Part shown: piece after piece, positions 35,523 to 43,723 of the stretch
Layout: the number at the start of each line of letters is the position of its first letter
Position numbering within the stretch: position 1 is the stretch's first letter
Origin: Erythrobacter ramosus
GTDB lineage: Bacteria > Pseudomonadota > Alphaproteobacteria > Sphingomonadales > Sphingomonadaceae
Reading direction: 5' to 3'
DNA: 64,000 nt
NCBI RefSeq assembly: GCF_009828055.1
Contig: NZ_WTYB01000002.1
Span: 1,054,001 to 1,118,000, forward strand
Notes under the pieces: generated by a model
The model's database searches: none
What the model was told of the DNA's origin: nothing
Seen by the model: only the letters and a program-made list of their open reading frames with translations
Position numbers and translations under genes: made by a program

Positions 35523-36013
35523 CCCCCCGCCCCGCTCCCAGTCCCGCTCTCATCGACCGGATCATGGTGGTGATGGAGGCAGCGTTCGACCCGGCCTATG
35601 GCGAGGCCTGGAACCGGCGGCAGGTGGCCGATGCGCTGACTCTATCCAGCACCCACGCGCTGGTGGTCGACGCTAACGGCGCGCCGATCCCTGACGAAGG
35701 CGATTTCAGTGAAGGCCCCGCACCCGCCGGCTTCGTGCTCACGCGCTATGTGCTCGACGAAGAAGAACTGCTGCTGATCGCGGTCATACCCGGCGCGCGG
35801 CGGCGCGGAGTTGGCGCGGCACTGCTCGAACACTTGTTCGCCGCCGCCCGATTGCGCGGCGTCACACGTATCTTCTTGGAAATGCGGCGCGGCAACCCCG
35901 CCATCCAATTGTATCACAAGTTTGGTTTTGAACCTATCGGTGAGCGGCGTAACTATTACCGCATGGCAAATGGCGAGCGTGTCGATGCGATTACTTTCGG
36001 TCGATCAATCTAG
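35519..36013 (+). CDS. rimI: Ribosomal-protein-alanine N-acetyltransferase RimI (GNAT family)
   Basis: 164 aa GNAT acetyltransferase. IAVIPGARRRGVGAALLEHLF is the acetyl-CoA pyrophosphate-binding motif A, and LEMRRGNPAIQLYHKFGFEPIGERRNYY is the usual motif B/C end. It would acetylate the N-terminal alanine of ribosomal protein S18. Overlaps tsaB by ATGA. It is followed by a 116-base gap before mucR. Confidence 0.92.
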   Translation: MTPRPAPSPALIDRIMVVMEAAFDPAYGEAWNRRQVADALTLSSTHALVVDANGAPIPDEGDFSEGPAPAGFVLTRYVLDEEELLLIAVIPGARRRGVGAALLEHLFAAARLRGVTRIFLEMRRGNPAIQLYHKFGFEPIGERRNYYRMANGERVDAITFGRSI

Positions 36014-36129
36014 TAGAACTCCATTCATCGCAAATTGATGGCCAAGCGGACCACCACAGTTGCCAAGATTGACGACTTGATCCATGGCGCAGTAACCGGC
36101 GCGACTTGAACGCCGTGTGAGAGGAACTC

Positions 36130-36582
36130 ATGCAGGATCTGGAAATTGATATGAACGAAACACTTATCACGCTGACCAGCGACATTGTCGCTGCGCACGT
36201 CAGCAACAATGATGTGGCGGTGACTGACGTCCCGGCACTCATCACCAACGTCTACAACGCGCTCGCCAATCTGGGTGAGAAGGTTGAGATCGAAGAACCC
36301 AAGCCCAAGCCTGCGGTCGCGATCCGCAATTCGGTCAAGCCGGATCACATCGTCTGTCTTGAAGATGGCAAGGAGCTGAAGATGCTCAAGCGCTATCTTC
36401 GCACCAATTACAACATGACGCCCGAAGACTACCGCGCGCGTTGGGGCCTGCCGGCCGATTACCCGATGGTCGCCCCCAACTATGCCGAAAAGCGCCGCGA
36501 TCTTGCCAAGAAGATCGGTCTTGGTCGCAAGCCCGGCACTGTGATGGCTCCCAAGACGCGCCGCACCAAGAAGACGGCGTAA
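36130..36582 (+). CDS. mucR: MucR/Ros-family zinc-finger transcriptional regulator
   Basis: 150 aa. ITLTSDIVAAHVSNNDV is the MucR N-terminal oligomerisation region; the DNA-binding part runs from KPDHIVCLEDGKELKMLKRYL (in parts) through TPEDYRARWGLPADYPMVAPNYAEKR. Of the C2H2 zinc ligands the first cysteine region is reduced (a single Cys in IVCLEDGK), as in many MucR proteins. MucR proteins act as H-NS-like silencers that bind AT-rich DNA. The ATG at 36130 follows GAGGAACTC; MNETLITL at 36151 is a possible alternative start. A hairpin terminator follows at 36656-36696. Confidence 0.93.
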   Translation: MQDLEIDMNETLITLTSDIVAAHVSNNDVAVTDVPALITNVYNALANLGEKVEIEEPKPKPAVAIRNSVKPDHIVCLEDGKELKMLKRYLRTNYNMTPEDYRARWGLPADYPMVAPNYAEKRRDLAKKIGLGRKPGTVMAPKTRRTKKTA

Positions 36583-36655
36583 AACTGCGCCTTCCGGTCG
36601 CATTGTCCATCAGCCTGTCAGACCGCCCCTGTTGAGAGGGTGGACGGCCCGCTTG

Positions 36656-36696
36656 AGCAAGCAGCCTCGTCCCTGTAGGGATGAGGCTGTCTTGCT
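36656..36696 (+). terminator. Long hairpin terminator after mucR
   Basis: A two-part stem: AGCAAG (36656-36661) pairs with CTTGCT (36691-36696), and CAGCCTCGTCCC (36662-36673) pairs with 36678-36689 with one G-U-type pair, around a TGTA loop. One unpaired T interrupts the right arm. It is 74 bases after the mucR stop and 40 bases before fur; the following bases are T-rich for only three positions. Confidence 0.65.
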
Positions 36697-36735
36697 TTCG
36701 GGCGATCGCATCCCACAGGGGCGGCGCACTCGGCA

Positions 36736-37170
36736 ATGGAGCGTTCCTTGACCCAGAAAATCGATCTCGAACAACTTTGCGCCGAAAAAGGCCTGCGCAT
36801 TACCGAACAGCGCCGGGTGATCGCCAAGGTGTTGTCGGAAAGTGACGACCATCCCGATGTCGAGCTGCTGCACAGCCGCGCTGCTGCGGTCGATCCGCGC
36901 ATCTCGATTGCGACGGTGTACCGCACCGTGCGCCTGTTCGAGGAAGCGGGTATCCTCGATCGCCATGATTTCGGCGATGGCCGCTCACGTTACGAGCCGG
37001 TGCCCGAAGCGCACCACGATCACCTGATCGACGTGGAAACCGGCAAGGTCGTCGAATTCGTCGACCCGGAAGTCGAAGCGCTGCAACGCCAGATTGCCGA
37101 GCGGCTGGGATACCGGCTCGTCGACCACCGCATGGAGCTCTACGGCGTGCGCCTGTCCCGCAATGACTGA
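36736..37170 (+). CDS. fur: Fur-family iron-responsive regulator (alphaproteobacterial type)
   Basis: 144 aa. The winged helix has GLRITEQRRVIAKVL and RISIATVYRTVRLFEEAGIL; the metal-sensing part has EAHHDHLIDVETGKVVEF. The cysteine pairs of the structural zinc site of E. coli Fur are absent (the usual ICLDCGK reads IDVETGK), the usual condition in alphaproteobacterial Fur/Mur proteins. It may therefore sense iron or manganese. Overlaps plsC by 8 bases; the fur-plsC pair is a conserved alphaproteobacterial arrangement. Confidence 0.92.
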   Translation: MERSLTQKIDLEQLCAEKGLRITEQRRVIAKVLSESDDHPDVELLHSRAAAVDPRISIATVYRTVRLFEEAGILDRHDFGDGRSRYEPVPEAHHDHLIDVETGKVVEFVDPEVEALQRQIAERLGYRLVDHRMELYGVRLSRND

Positions 37171-38023
37171 CGCAGAACTGCGCGCGGCTGCCGCGCGGGG
37201 GGAAAGCACGCCGGTATCCGCCATCGGCTGGATGCGGCTGACTGTCCGCGCGCTCGCGCTGGTCGGCCTCATCATCGTCTTCGTGCCGTTGCACTATCTG
37301 TTCCGGGTGGTGTCCTATGGATCACCGTTCCCGATGCTATTCCTGCGCTATGCGGCGCGGGTGTGCGGGGCCAGGGTCGAGGTGATCGGCACCCATCTGA
37401 AGCGCGACGTATTCTTCGTCGCCAACCACTTGTCGTGGATCGACATTCTCGCACTGGCAGGCGCTAGCGGCACCGCCTTTGTGGCCAAGGCGGAACTGGC
37501 TGAGGCCCCCGTGGTCGGCTGGCTCGCCAGTCTTAACCGCACTGTCTTCGTCAAACGCGAGCACCGCATGGGCGTGGCCGAGCAGATCAATGCGCTGAAG
37601 GAAGCGTTGGTCGATAACTGGTCGGTCACGGTATTCCCTGAAGGCACCACCACCGACGGCCAATCGCTGCTGCCGTTCAAGACCTCGATGCTGTCGGTGC
37701 TTGAACCGCCGCCGCCGGGCGTGCTGGTGCAGCCGGTGATCTTGGATTACGGCCCGGTTGCTGAATGGATCGGCTGGGTAGGCGAGGAAAGCGGCATCAA
37801 CAATGCCAAGCGGGTGCTGTCACGCAAGGGCACCTTCAAGGTCCGGCTGCACTACCTCGAACCGTTCAGCCCGGAAGACTTCCGCGGCCGCAAGGCGATC
37901 AGCCATGAATCGCGCCGCCGGATCGAGGAAGCGCTGATCGACATTCTCGGCAAGCCGCTGCGCCCGTTCGCGCACACGGTTGCCCCGGTTCGCTACGAAC
38001 CGAAGGTTGACGCGGCGGACTAA
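37163..38023 (+). CDS. plsC: 1-acyl-sn-glycerol-3-phosphate acyltransferase (PlsC family)
   Basis: 286 aa from the ATG at 37163, overlapping the end of fur. An N-terminal membrane segment (LALVGLIIVFVPLHYLF) precedes the acyltransferase motif NHLSWIDI (HX4D), then VFVKREHR and VFPEGTTTDG (block III). It would add the second acyl chain in phospholipid synthesis at the inner membrane. Its end overlaps the convergent LysR stop by 4 bases. Confidence 0.92.
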   Translation: MTDAELRAAAARGESTPVSAIGWMRLTVRALALVGLIIVFVPLHYLFRVVSYGSPFPMLFLRYAARVCGARVEVIGTHLKRDVFFVANHLSWIDILALAGASGTAFVAKAELAEAPVVGWLASLNRTVFVKREHRMGVAEQINALKEALVDNWSVTVFPEGTTTDGQSLLPFKTSMLSVLEPPPPGVLVQPVILDYGPVAEWIGWVGEESGINNAKRVLSRKGTFKVRLHYLEPFSPEDFRGRKAISHESRRRIEEALIDILGKPLRPFAHTVAPVRYEPKVDAAD

Positions 38024-38904
38024 AGCCCTGCCCTGACCAGCCAATCGTGGAAGATGCGCACCGGGCGGCTTTCCAGCGCGACCGGTTTGCACACGAACCA
38101 GTAGCTATAGGGGCTCTCGACCGGCTTGCCCGGCAGGTTGATCAAGCGATTGTCGTTGGCGCGGCGCAAGTGGTCGTCGTGCATGATCGCGATGCCAAGG
38201 CCCTGTGCGGCCGCCTCCAGCATCAGCGCGCCGGAGTCGTAGTGGTCGATCGCGGCGGGATCCATCGCGTCGAGCCCGTTGGCCTTCTTCCACGCCATGA
38301 AGCTCTCGGGCAGTTCGTTGTGGATCAGGAAGGTCTGCTTGGTCATCACTTCAGGCGTGATGTCTGGGCCGATCGCGCGGGCGGTGTCCTTGGAACAGAT
38401 CGCATGGACGAGATTGTGGTCGAGCCGCACAGCGTGCAGCCCGCTTGCCGGTCCGCGTGACAGGATGATCGCGGCATCGAGCGTGTCGCCCACCCGGTCT
38501 TCAAGATGCGGGGCGGTGTCGATGTCGATATGCAGCAGCGGGTGACGCTTGCGCAGCTCGCCCAGCCGCGGGAACAGACGCTGGCTGCCGAACATCGGCA
38601 ACACGCCAAGACGCAGACGCAGCAGCGCGATATTGTCCGATTGGCTCTCCACCGCACGGGCGAGCGCTTCCATATGCGGGTTCACCGCCTCGTAGAAGGC
38701 CTGGCCCTCATCCGTCAGCTGCATCGACTGTCGCGCGCGGGTAAATAGCTTCTTGCCGACGAATTCTTCGAGATTGCTGATCCGGCGCGACAGCGCCGAG
38801 GGGCTGAGACCGATCTCCTCCGCCGCCGCCCGGGCAGAACCCAGACGGACCGTGCGCATGAAGGCTTCAAGCGCGCGCAGGGGGGGAAGACGACGTGCCG
38901 GCAT
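38020..38904 (-). CDS. LysR-family transcriptional regulator (GcvA-like)
   Basis: 294 aa. The N-terminal helix-turn-helix starts RRLPPLRALEAFMRTVRLGSARAAAEEIGLSPSALSRRISNLEE (shown as continuous family pattern; key part LSPSALSRRISNLE), followed by the LysR substrate-binding domain with DTAPHLEDRVGDTLDAAI. The ALRAFE-type start and GLGIAIMHDDHL near the end resemble the GcvA/AmpR branch. Its regulon is not indicated: the 93 bases upstream separate it from corC on the same strand and no divergent partner exists. Confidence 0.9.
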   Translation of the reverse strand: MPARRLPPLRALEAFMRTVRLGSARAAAEEIGLSPSALSRRISNLEEFVGKKLFTRARQSMQLTDEGQAFYEAVNPHMEALARAVESQSDNIALLRLRLGVLPMFGSQRLFPRLGELRKRHPLLHIDIDTAPHLEDRVGDTLDAAIILSRGPASGLHAVRLDHNLVHAICSKDTARAIGPDITPEVMTKQTFLIHNELPESFMAWKKANGLDAMDPAAIDHYDSGALMLEAAAQGLGIAIMHDDHLRRANDNRLINLPGKPVESPYSYWFVCKPVALESRPVRIFHDWLVRAGL

Positions 38905-38997
38905 GAATTCTCTCCTTGGTGAGAAGAGATACGCCCGAGACGCCGATTGGATGCAAAAAATCGAAGAAAAAATGCGTGGAAGACGAAAAAGTTGCGC

Positions 38998-39927
38998 CTA
39001 TTGCATCTCACTTGCATCTTCTGGCGGGTGCAAGCGCAGCCGGGTCACGTGGGTTTCGTCGCCCGCCGTCACCTCAATCCGCCAACCGCTCGGATGTTCC
39101 AGCACTGTGCCGACATCTGGCACAGCCTCAGCCAGCACGAAGGCGAGACCGCCCAACGTGTCGACCGATTCTGCCACCTCGGCGAGGCGCGGGTCGATCC
39201 GCTCGGCAATGTCATCAAGCTCGGCGCGCGCGTCCACGTCCCACATGCCTTCGCCGATGGGGACGATCAGTTCTTCGGGCGTCTCGTCGTGCTCATCCTC
39301 GATCTCGCCGACGATTTCCTCGACCAGATCCTCAATCGTGATGAGCCCGTCGGTCCCCGAGAATTCATCGAGGACGATGGCAAGGTGCACGCGCTGGGTG
39401 CGCATGTCAGCGAGCACGTCCAGCGCGCCGCGCGCCTGCGGCACATAAAGCGGCTGGCGCATCAGCGTGGTCCAGTCAGCGGGTGGCGGCGTGCCGTTGG
39501 CGAGGAAAGGGAACACGTCCTTGATGTGGATCATGCCCACCACGCTATCGAGCGTTTCGCGATAGACCGGCATCCGCGAATGGCCATGCTCGCTGAAGGC
39601 GGCGACCATTTCTTCCCAGCTGATCGAGGCATCGACCGCGATGATCTTGCCGCGCGGCACAGCCACGTCATCGGCATCATGTTCAGAGAAGTGGAGGAGG
39701 TTGCGCAGCATCTGCCGCTCGACTCGCGACAGGTCACCCCCGCCACTGCCACCGGTATCAGAACCGGCGCCGCCGTTTTCGTCCTCGTGCTCGTCAATGG
39801 CTTCTTCAAGCTGCTCACGCAGGGAGCGGGCGCCTTCGAGCTTCAGGAGCTTGCGCAGCGCAGGCCACAGCCCGCTGCTACTGTCCGCGTCTCCGGATTG
39901 AGATGCGGGCGAATGGGAATCGGCCAT
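38998..39927 (-). CDS. corC: CorC/HlyC-type CBS-domain protein (hemolysin family)
   Basis: 309 aa, without the N-terminal membrane DUF21 domain. Two CBS domains are visible (VPRGKIIAVDASISWEEMV and the DVLADMRTQRVHLAIVLDEFSGTDGLITIEDLVEEIVGEI stretch, key part DEFSGTDGLIT), followed by the CorC_HlyC domain. Such proteins are associated with Mg/Co export and are encoded next to ybeY in many bacteria; here ybeY ends 27 bases upstream. In related genomes an lnt gene often follows, but here a LysR gene does. Confidence 0.9.
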   Translation of the reverse strand: MADSHSPASQSGDADSSSGLWPALRKLLKLEGARSLREQLEEAIDEHEDENGGAGSDTGGSGGGDLSRVERQMLRNLLHFSEHDADDVAVPRGKIIAVDASISWEEMVAAFSEHGHSRMPVYRETLDSVVGMIHIKDVFPFLANGTPPPADWTTLMRQPLYVPQARGALDVLADMRTQRVHLAIVLDEFSGTDGLITIEDLVEEIVGEIEDEHDETPEELIVPIGEGMWDVDARAELDDIAERIDPRLAEVAESVDTLGGLAFVLAEAVPDVGTVLEHPSGWRIEVTAGDETHVTRLRLHPPEDASEMQ

Positions 39928-39954
39928 GGCCTTGAATGGGGCTCCTATGCAGTT

Positions 39955-40434
39955 TCAAGCGTCATATGGGTCAGCGATGCCCAGTTTGGCAAGTATCGCT
40001 GTCTCCAGCGCCTCCATCGCCTCGGCCTGAGCGTCGCTGTCGACATGGTCGTGGCCGGCAAGATGGAGCAGTCCGTGGACGATGAGATGAGCGGCGTGGG
40101 CTTCAAGCGCCACGCCCTTCTCCGCCGCTTCGCGTGCACAAGTTTCATGCGCCAGTGCGATGTCACCGAGCATTTCGGGCGGGCCGTCTGATGCGAGGGC
40201 TTCGAGTTCCTCTCGCTCCAGCATCGGGAAGCTGAGGACGTTGGTCGGCTTGTCGCGCGCGCGCCATTCGCGGTTCAGCGTGTGAACCTCGGCATCGGAG
40301 GTGAACAGCAGGCTGGCGATCAGGCGTGGGTTGGCGAGCAGGGGTTCGGCCTCTCCCGCCGCCTGCGCGGCGCGCTCTGCCAGCGCTTCCCAGTCGCCCG
40401 CAGGCCAGTCTTCGATGTCGATGTCGAGTTGCAT
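39955..40434 (-). CDS. ybeY: Endoribonuclease YbeY (rRNA maturation)
   Basis: 159 aa. The zinc-binding motif HLIVHGLLHLAGHDH (H-x3-H-x5-H) near residues 118-131 and the family segment NREWRARDKPTNVLSFP identify it. YbeY takes part in 16S rRNA 3' end processing and ribosome quality control. It is directly upstream of corC; phoH, its usual upstream partner, lies 5 kb away behind an efflux operon. Confidence 0.94.
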   Translation of the reverse strand: MQLDIDIEDWPAGDWEALAERAAQAAGEAEPLLANPRLIASLLFTSDAEVHTLNREWRARDKPTNVLSFPMLEREELEALASDGPPEMLGDIALAHETCAREAAEKGVALEAHAAHLIVHGLLHLAGHDHVDSDAQAEAMEALETAILAKLGIADPYDA

Positions 40435-40497
40435 GATGGCGCCGCCCTTAGCGCGGAAAGCGCCGCCGCGAAACGCCGCGCTGCGTAATGCGGTCGC

Positions 40498-41694
40498 CTA
40501 TTCGTGCCGCAGCGCGTCGATCGGATCGAGCTTGGACGCACGGCTGGCGGGGTAGTACCCGAACACGATCCCCATGCCCGCCGCGAACAGGAAGCTCACC
40601 AAATTGATCATCGGATCGAACACGAACGGCACATCGATGGCCGCTGCGAGCCCGATCGAAGCGCCGAAGCCCAAGGCAATCCCCACCAACCCGCCCAGCG
40701 CACAGAGCACCACCGCCTCGGTCAGGAACTGCAAGCGCACCTCGCGCGCCAGCGCGCCGATGGCGAGGCGGATGCCGATTTCGCGGGTCCGCTCGGTCAC
40801 GGACACCAGCATGATGTTCATGATCCCGATCCCGCCGACCAAAAGGCTGATCGAGGCAATCACCGCCACCATCGCGGTCAGCGCGCCAGTTGCCGCGCCC
40901 AGCGCCTGATTGACCTGCGCGGTGTCGATGACGTTGAAGTCGTTGGGCTGCTCCCCTTGCAACAGGCGGCGCTCACGCAGCAGATCGACCAGCGAATCCT
41001 GAATGACAGACGGCGCATAGGAGGGGTCATACTTCAGTACGAAGTAATCGAGATTGTCATTGCCGCGGAACCGCCGCTGGACGTTCTTGAGCGGCAGATA
41101 GACCGCATCATCATCATCCGCCCCGTTGCCGCCCTGCCCGCGCTCTTCCATCACGCCAATCACCTGGCACGAGACATCGCCGAGCCGCATCCGCGCGCCG
41201 ATCGGGCTGGTGCCCGGCACGAAGATCGCTTCGCGCACCTTGAGGCCGAGCAGACAGACGTTCTTGCCTGCCTCTTCTTCGTCCTTGCTGAAGGGACGAC
41301 CTTCCTCGACCGTGATCGATTGCGCATCGAGGAAGTCGTTATTCGAGCCGACGACCCGTGTGTCCCAATCCTGCCCGTTGTAAAAGGCCGTAGCGTTGGA
41401 GGCGACGGTGCCGGCAGCGATTGTCACCCCGGCGATTTGCTGCTCGACCGCCTTCACATCCGCCTCATCGAAAGGACGGATCGTGCCGCGATCAGTGCGG
41501 ACCGGGAAAACGATGAAGTTGCTCGCGCCGAGCGAGGAAATTTCTTCCTGCACAGAAGCGGTAACACCGTTGCCGAGCGTGACCATCGTCACCACCGCCG
41601 CGACCCCGATAATGATCCCGAGCGTCGTCAGGATCGAACGCAGGATGTGGCGGCGGATTTCGCGCAGCGCCAGAAGGAGGGTCGATCCAAGCAT
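40498..41694 (-). CDS. MacB-type ABC transporter permease (FtsX-like)
   Basis: 398 aa. An N-terminal membrane helix (ILTTLGIIIGVAAVVTMVTLGNG) precedes a large MacB periplasmic core domain (about 45-260), then three C-terminal helices (AMVAVIASISLLVGGIGIMNIMLVSVTERTREIGIRLAIGA, key part GGIGIMNIMLVSVTERTREIGIR). In E. coli MacB the ATPase is fused to the permease; here it is a separate gene overlapping by one base. It forms the inner-membrane part of a tripartite export pump for macrolides, peptides or lipids. Last gene of the four-gene operon. Confidence 0.9.
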   Translation of the reverse strand: MLGSTLLLALREIRRHILRSILTTLGIIIGVAAVVTMVTLGNGVTASVQEEISSLGASNFIVFPVRTDRGTIRPFDEADVKAVEQQIAGVTIAAGTVASNATAFYNGQDWDTRVVGSNNDFLDAQSITVEEGRPFSKDEEEAGKNVCLLGLKVREAIFVPGTSPIGARMRLGDVSCQVIGVMEERGQGGNGADDDDAVYLPLKNVQRRFRGNDNLDYFVLKYDPSYAPSVIQDSLVDLLRERRLLQGEQPNDFNVIDTAQVNQALGAATGALTAMVAVIASISLLVGGIGIMNIMLVSVTERTREIGIRLAIGALAREVRLQFLTEAVVLCALGGLVGIALGFGASIGLAAAIDVPFVFDPMINLVSFLFAAGMGIVFGYYPASRASKLDPIDALRHE

Positions 41695-42410
41695 CAGGCG
41701 GGGCTGCCTTCCACGGCATGCGCACTGCGATCAATCCGTTCGACCAGGCCATCACGGAAGCGAACGATGGTCTTGGCGTAGGCGGCCATTTCCTCCTCGT
41801 GCGTAACCATCAGCACAGTGATGCCCTCACCATTCAGGCGTTGCAGTAGCTGCATGATCTCGACCGAGCGTTCGCTATCGAGGTTGCCGGTCGGTTCATC
41901 CGCCAGCAGCACATCGGGCTGCGTCACCAGTGCCCGCGCGATGGCGACGCGCTGTTGCTGACCGCCGGACAGTTCGGCCGGGGTGTGCGAAGCCCACGGC
42001 ACCAGCCCGACCTGATCGAGAGCCCGCAAAGCCGATTCCCGCCGCTGGGCCTTGTTCTCGCCCCGATAGAGCAGCGGCAGCTCGACATTCTCGAGCGCGG
42101 TGGTGCGCGCGAGCAGGTTGAAGCCCTGAAACACGAAACCGAGATAGCGGCGGCGCAGCAGGCTGCGCTGATCGCGGTCCAGTTTTTGCACTTCAACCCC
42201 GCGAAACCGGAACACGCCGCCCGTCGGCACATCAAGGCAGCCGAGGATGTTCATCGTCGTCGACTTGCCGGACCCGGACGGCCCCATGATCGCGACGAAC
42301 TCGCCGCGCTCGATGGTAAGGTCGACCCCTTTCAGCGCCTGAAACGCCGCCGCTCCGTTGCCGAAGGTCTTGGTGATGCCTTCCAGCTGGATCAGGGGTT
42401 CTGCTGTCAC
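41694..42410 (-). CDS. MacB-type ABC transporter ATP-binding protein
   Basis: 238 aa. Walker A GPSGSGKSTTMN, Q-loop region GFVFQGFNLL, signature LSGGQQQRVAIARAL and Walker B VLLADEPTG are all intact. It belongs to the LolD/MacB subfamily of energy units for FtsX-like permeases. The start overlaps the end of the adaptor gene by 4 bases and its stop overlaps the permease start, so the subunits are translated together. Confidence 0.95.
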   Translation of the reverse strand: MTAEPLIQLEGITKTFGNGAAAFQALKGVDLTIERGEFVAIMGPSGSGKSTTMNILGCLDVPTGGVFRFRGVEVQKLDRDQRSLLRRRYLGFVFQGFNLLARTTALENVELPLLYRGENKAQRRESALRALDQVGLVPWASHTPAELSGGQQQRVAIARALVTQPDVLLADEPTGNLDSERSVEIMQLLQRLNGEGITVLMVTHEEEMAAYAKTIVRFRDGLVERIDRSAHAVEGSPA

Positions 42411-43723
42411 TGGGCCGCTGCCTTGATCCCGGTGACGACCTTCATCCCCGGCTTCAGCCCCTTGGAGGTGACCACGGTCCGCCGCCCATCGCTGCGGCCG
42501 GTCACGACTTCGACGGCTTTCAGCGTACCATCGGCTTGCAGCACCTGCACCAGCTGGCGGCTGCCTTCGCCGATGCTGGCCTGCTGCTTACCATCCTCAA
42601 GCCCGATCTGCGGATTGAACACGCCGCCCGCGGCTTCCTCCTCGGTCTCCGGACGGAACCGCAGCGCCGCGTTGGGCACCAGCATCGCGCGGCCGGTGTT
42701 CTGGGTTGCGATGGTTGCGGTCGCGGTCATTCCGGGACGCAGCAAGCCCTCGGGATTTTGCACGGTAAGCCGCGCTTCATAGCTGACCACCGATCCGCCT
42801 GTTGCCGCAGCTCCGGTGCCGCCGCTCGCCGCAGCCTGAGTCGTGCCGGTCGAAGCCAGATCGACCCGTTCGACCGTCGCCGGAAACTGGCGGCCGGGAT
42901 AGGCATCGACGGTGAAGGTCGACTTCTGGCCCGGTCTGACCTGGCCCACATCGGCTTCGTCAATCGACACGCGCAGCTGCATGGCGGACAGGTCTTCAGC
43001 GATCACGAACAGCGTCACGGTGTTGAAGCTGGCAACCACGGTCTGCCCCGGTTCCACCCGGCGAGCGAGCACGACGCCGGTGACAGGCGCCCGGATCACG
43101 GCGCGGGTGCGGGTCGTGAGGCTGCCGTTCAGCGAAGCCTGCGCCGCTTCGATGTTGGCGCGCGCGGAAGCGACTGCGGCGCGATCACGCGCCACTGCGG
43201 CCTCGGCCCGCTCAACCTCGATCTGCGAAGGCACGCGTCCACCTGACAGGCGGCGCACTTCCTCAAGGCGGGCAAGCTGGACCTGATCGATCTCGATGGT
43301 TGCCTGCGCCTGCGCCAGCGCGGCGCGCGCGGCATTGAGGTTGGCGCGCGATTGGGCGATCTGCTGGTCGATAATCTCGGTATTTATCACCGCAATCACC
43401 TGCCCCTTGGTCACGCGGTCGTTGACGTCGACCAGCACGCTATCGAGCGGGCCGGTGACTTCTGCGCCGACCTCGACCTGATTGGTCGGGCGCAGATTGC
43501 CGGTCGCTGTGACCGACAGCGACAGCGATTCCTGCGCTACCGGAGCAGTGATATAGTCAGGCTTGGGCGCTTCCCCGGTGCATTGCGCGATGCCGAGGAT
43601 CAGCAGCAGCACGATCAGGCCGAGCAGCCAGTACTTCATCCACCGCCGCCAGCGCGGGCGCGGCTTGGTGCCGAGGAATTCATCGACGCTTGGCTGCTCG
43701 TCCGGCTTGCTCAAATCGATCAC
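42407..43723 (-). CDS. MacA-type periplasmic adaptor subunit (HlyD/RND family)
   Basis: 438 aa. One N-terminal membrane anchor (YWLLGLIVLLLILGIAQC), a biotinyl-lipoyl-like domain (VTATGNLRPTNQVEVGAEVTG), a coiled-coil hairpin of about 100 residues rich in Ala, Arg and Gln, and the beta-barrel segment IRAPVTGVVLARRVEPGQTV. It bridges the inner-membrane ABC pump to the outer-membrane channel. Overlaps neighbours on both sides by 4 bases. Confidence 0.92.
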   Translation of the reverse strand: MIDLSKPDEQPSVDEFLGTKPRPRWRRWMKYWLLGLIVLLLILGIAQCTGEAPKPDYITAPVAQESLSLSVTATGNLRPTNQVEVGAEVTGPLDSVLVDVNDRVTKGQVIAVINTEIIDQQIAQSRANLNAARAALAQAQATIEIDQVQLARLEEVRRLSGGRVPSQIEVERAEAAVARDRAAVASARANIEAAQASLNGSLTTRTRAVIRAPVTGVVLARRVEPGQTVVASFNTVTLFVIAEDLSAMQLRVSIDEADVGQVRPGQKSTFTVDAYPGRQFPATVERVDLASTGTTQAAASGGTGAAATGGSVVSYEARLTVQNPEGLLRPGMTATATIATQNTGRAMLVPNAALRFRPETEEEAAGGVFNPQIGLEDGKQQASIGEGSRQLVQVLQADGTLKAVEVVTGRSDGRRTVVTSKGLKPGMKVVTGIKAAAQ

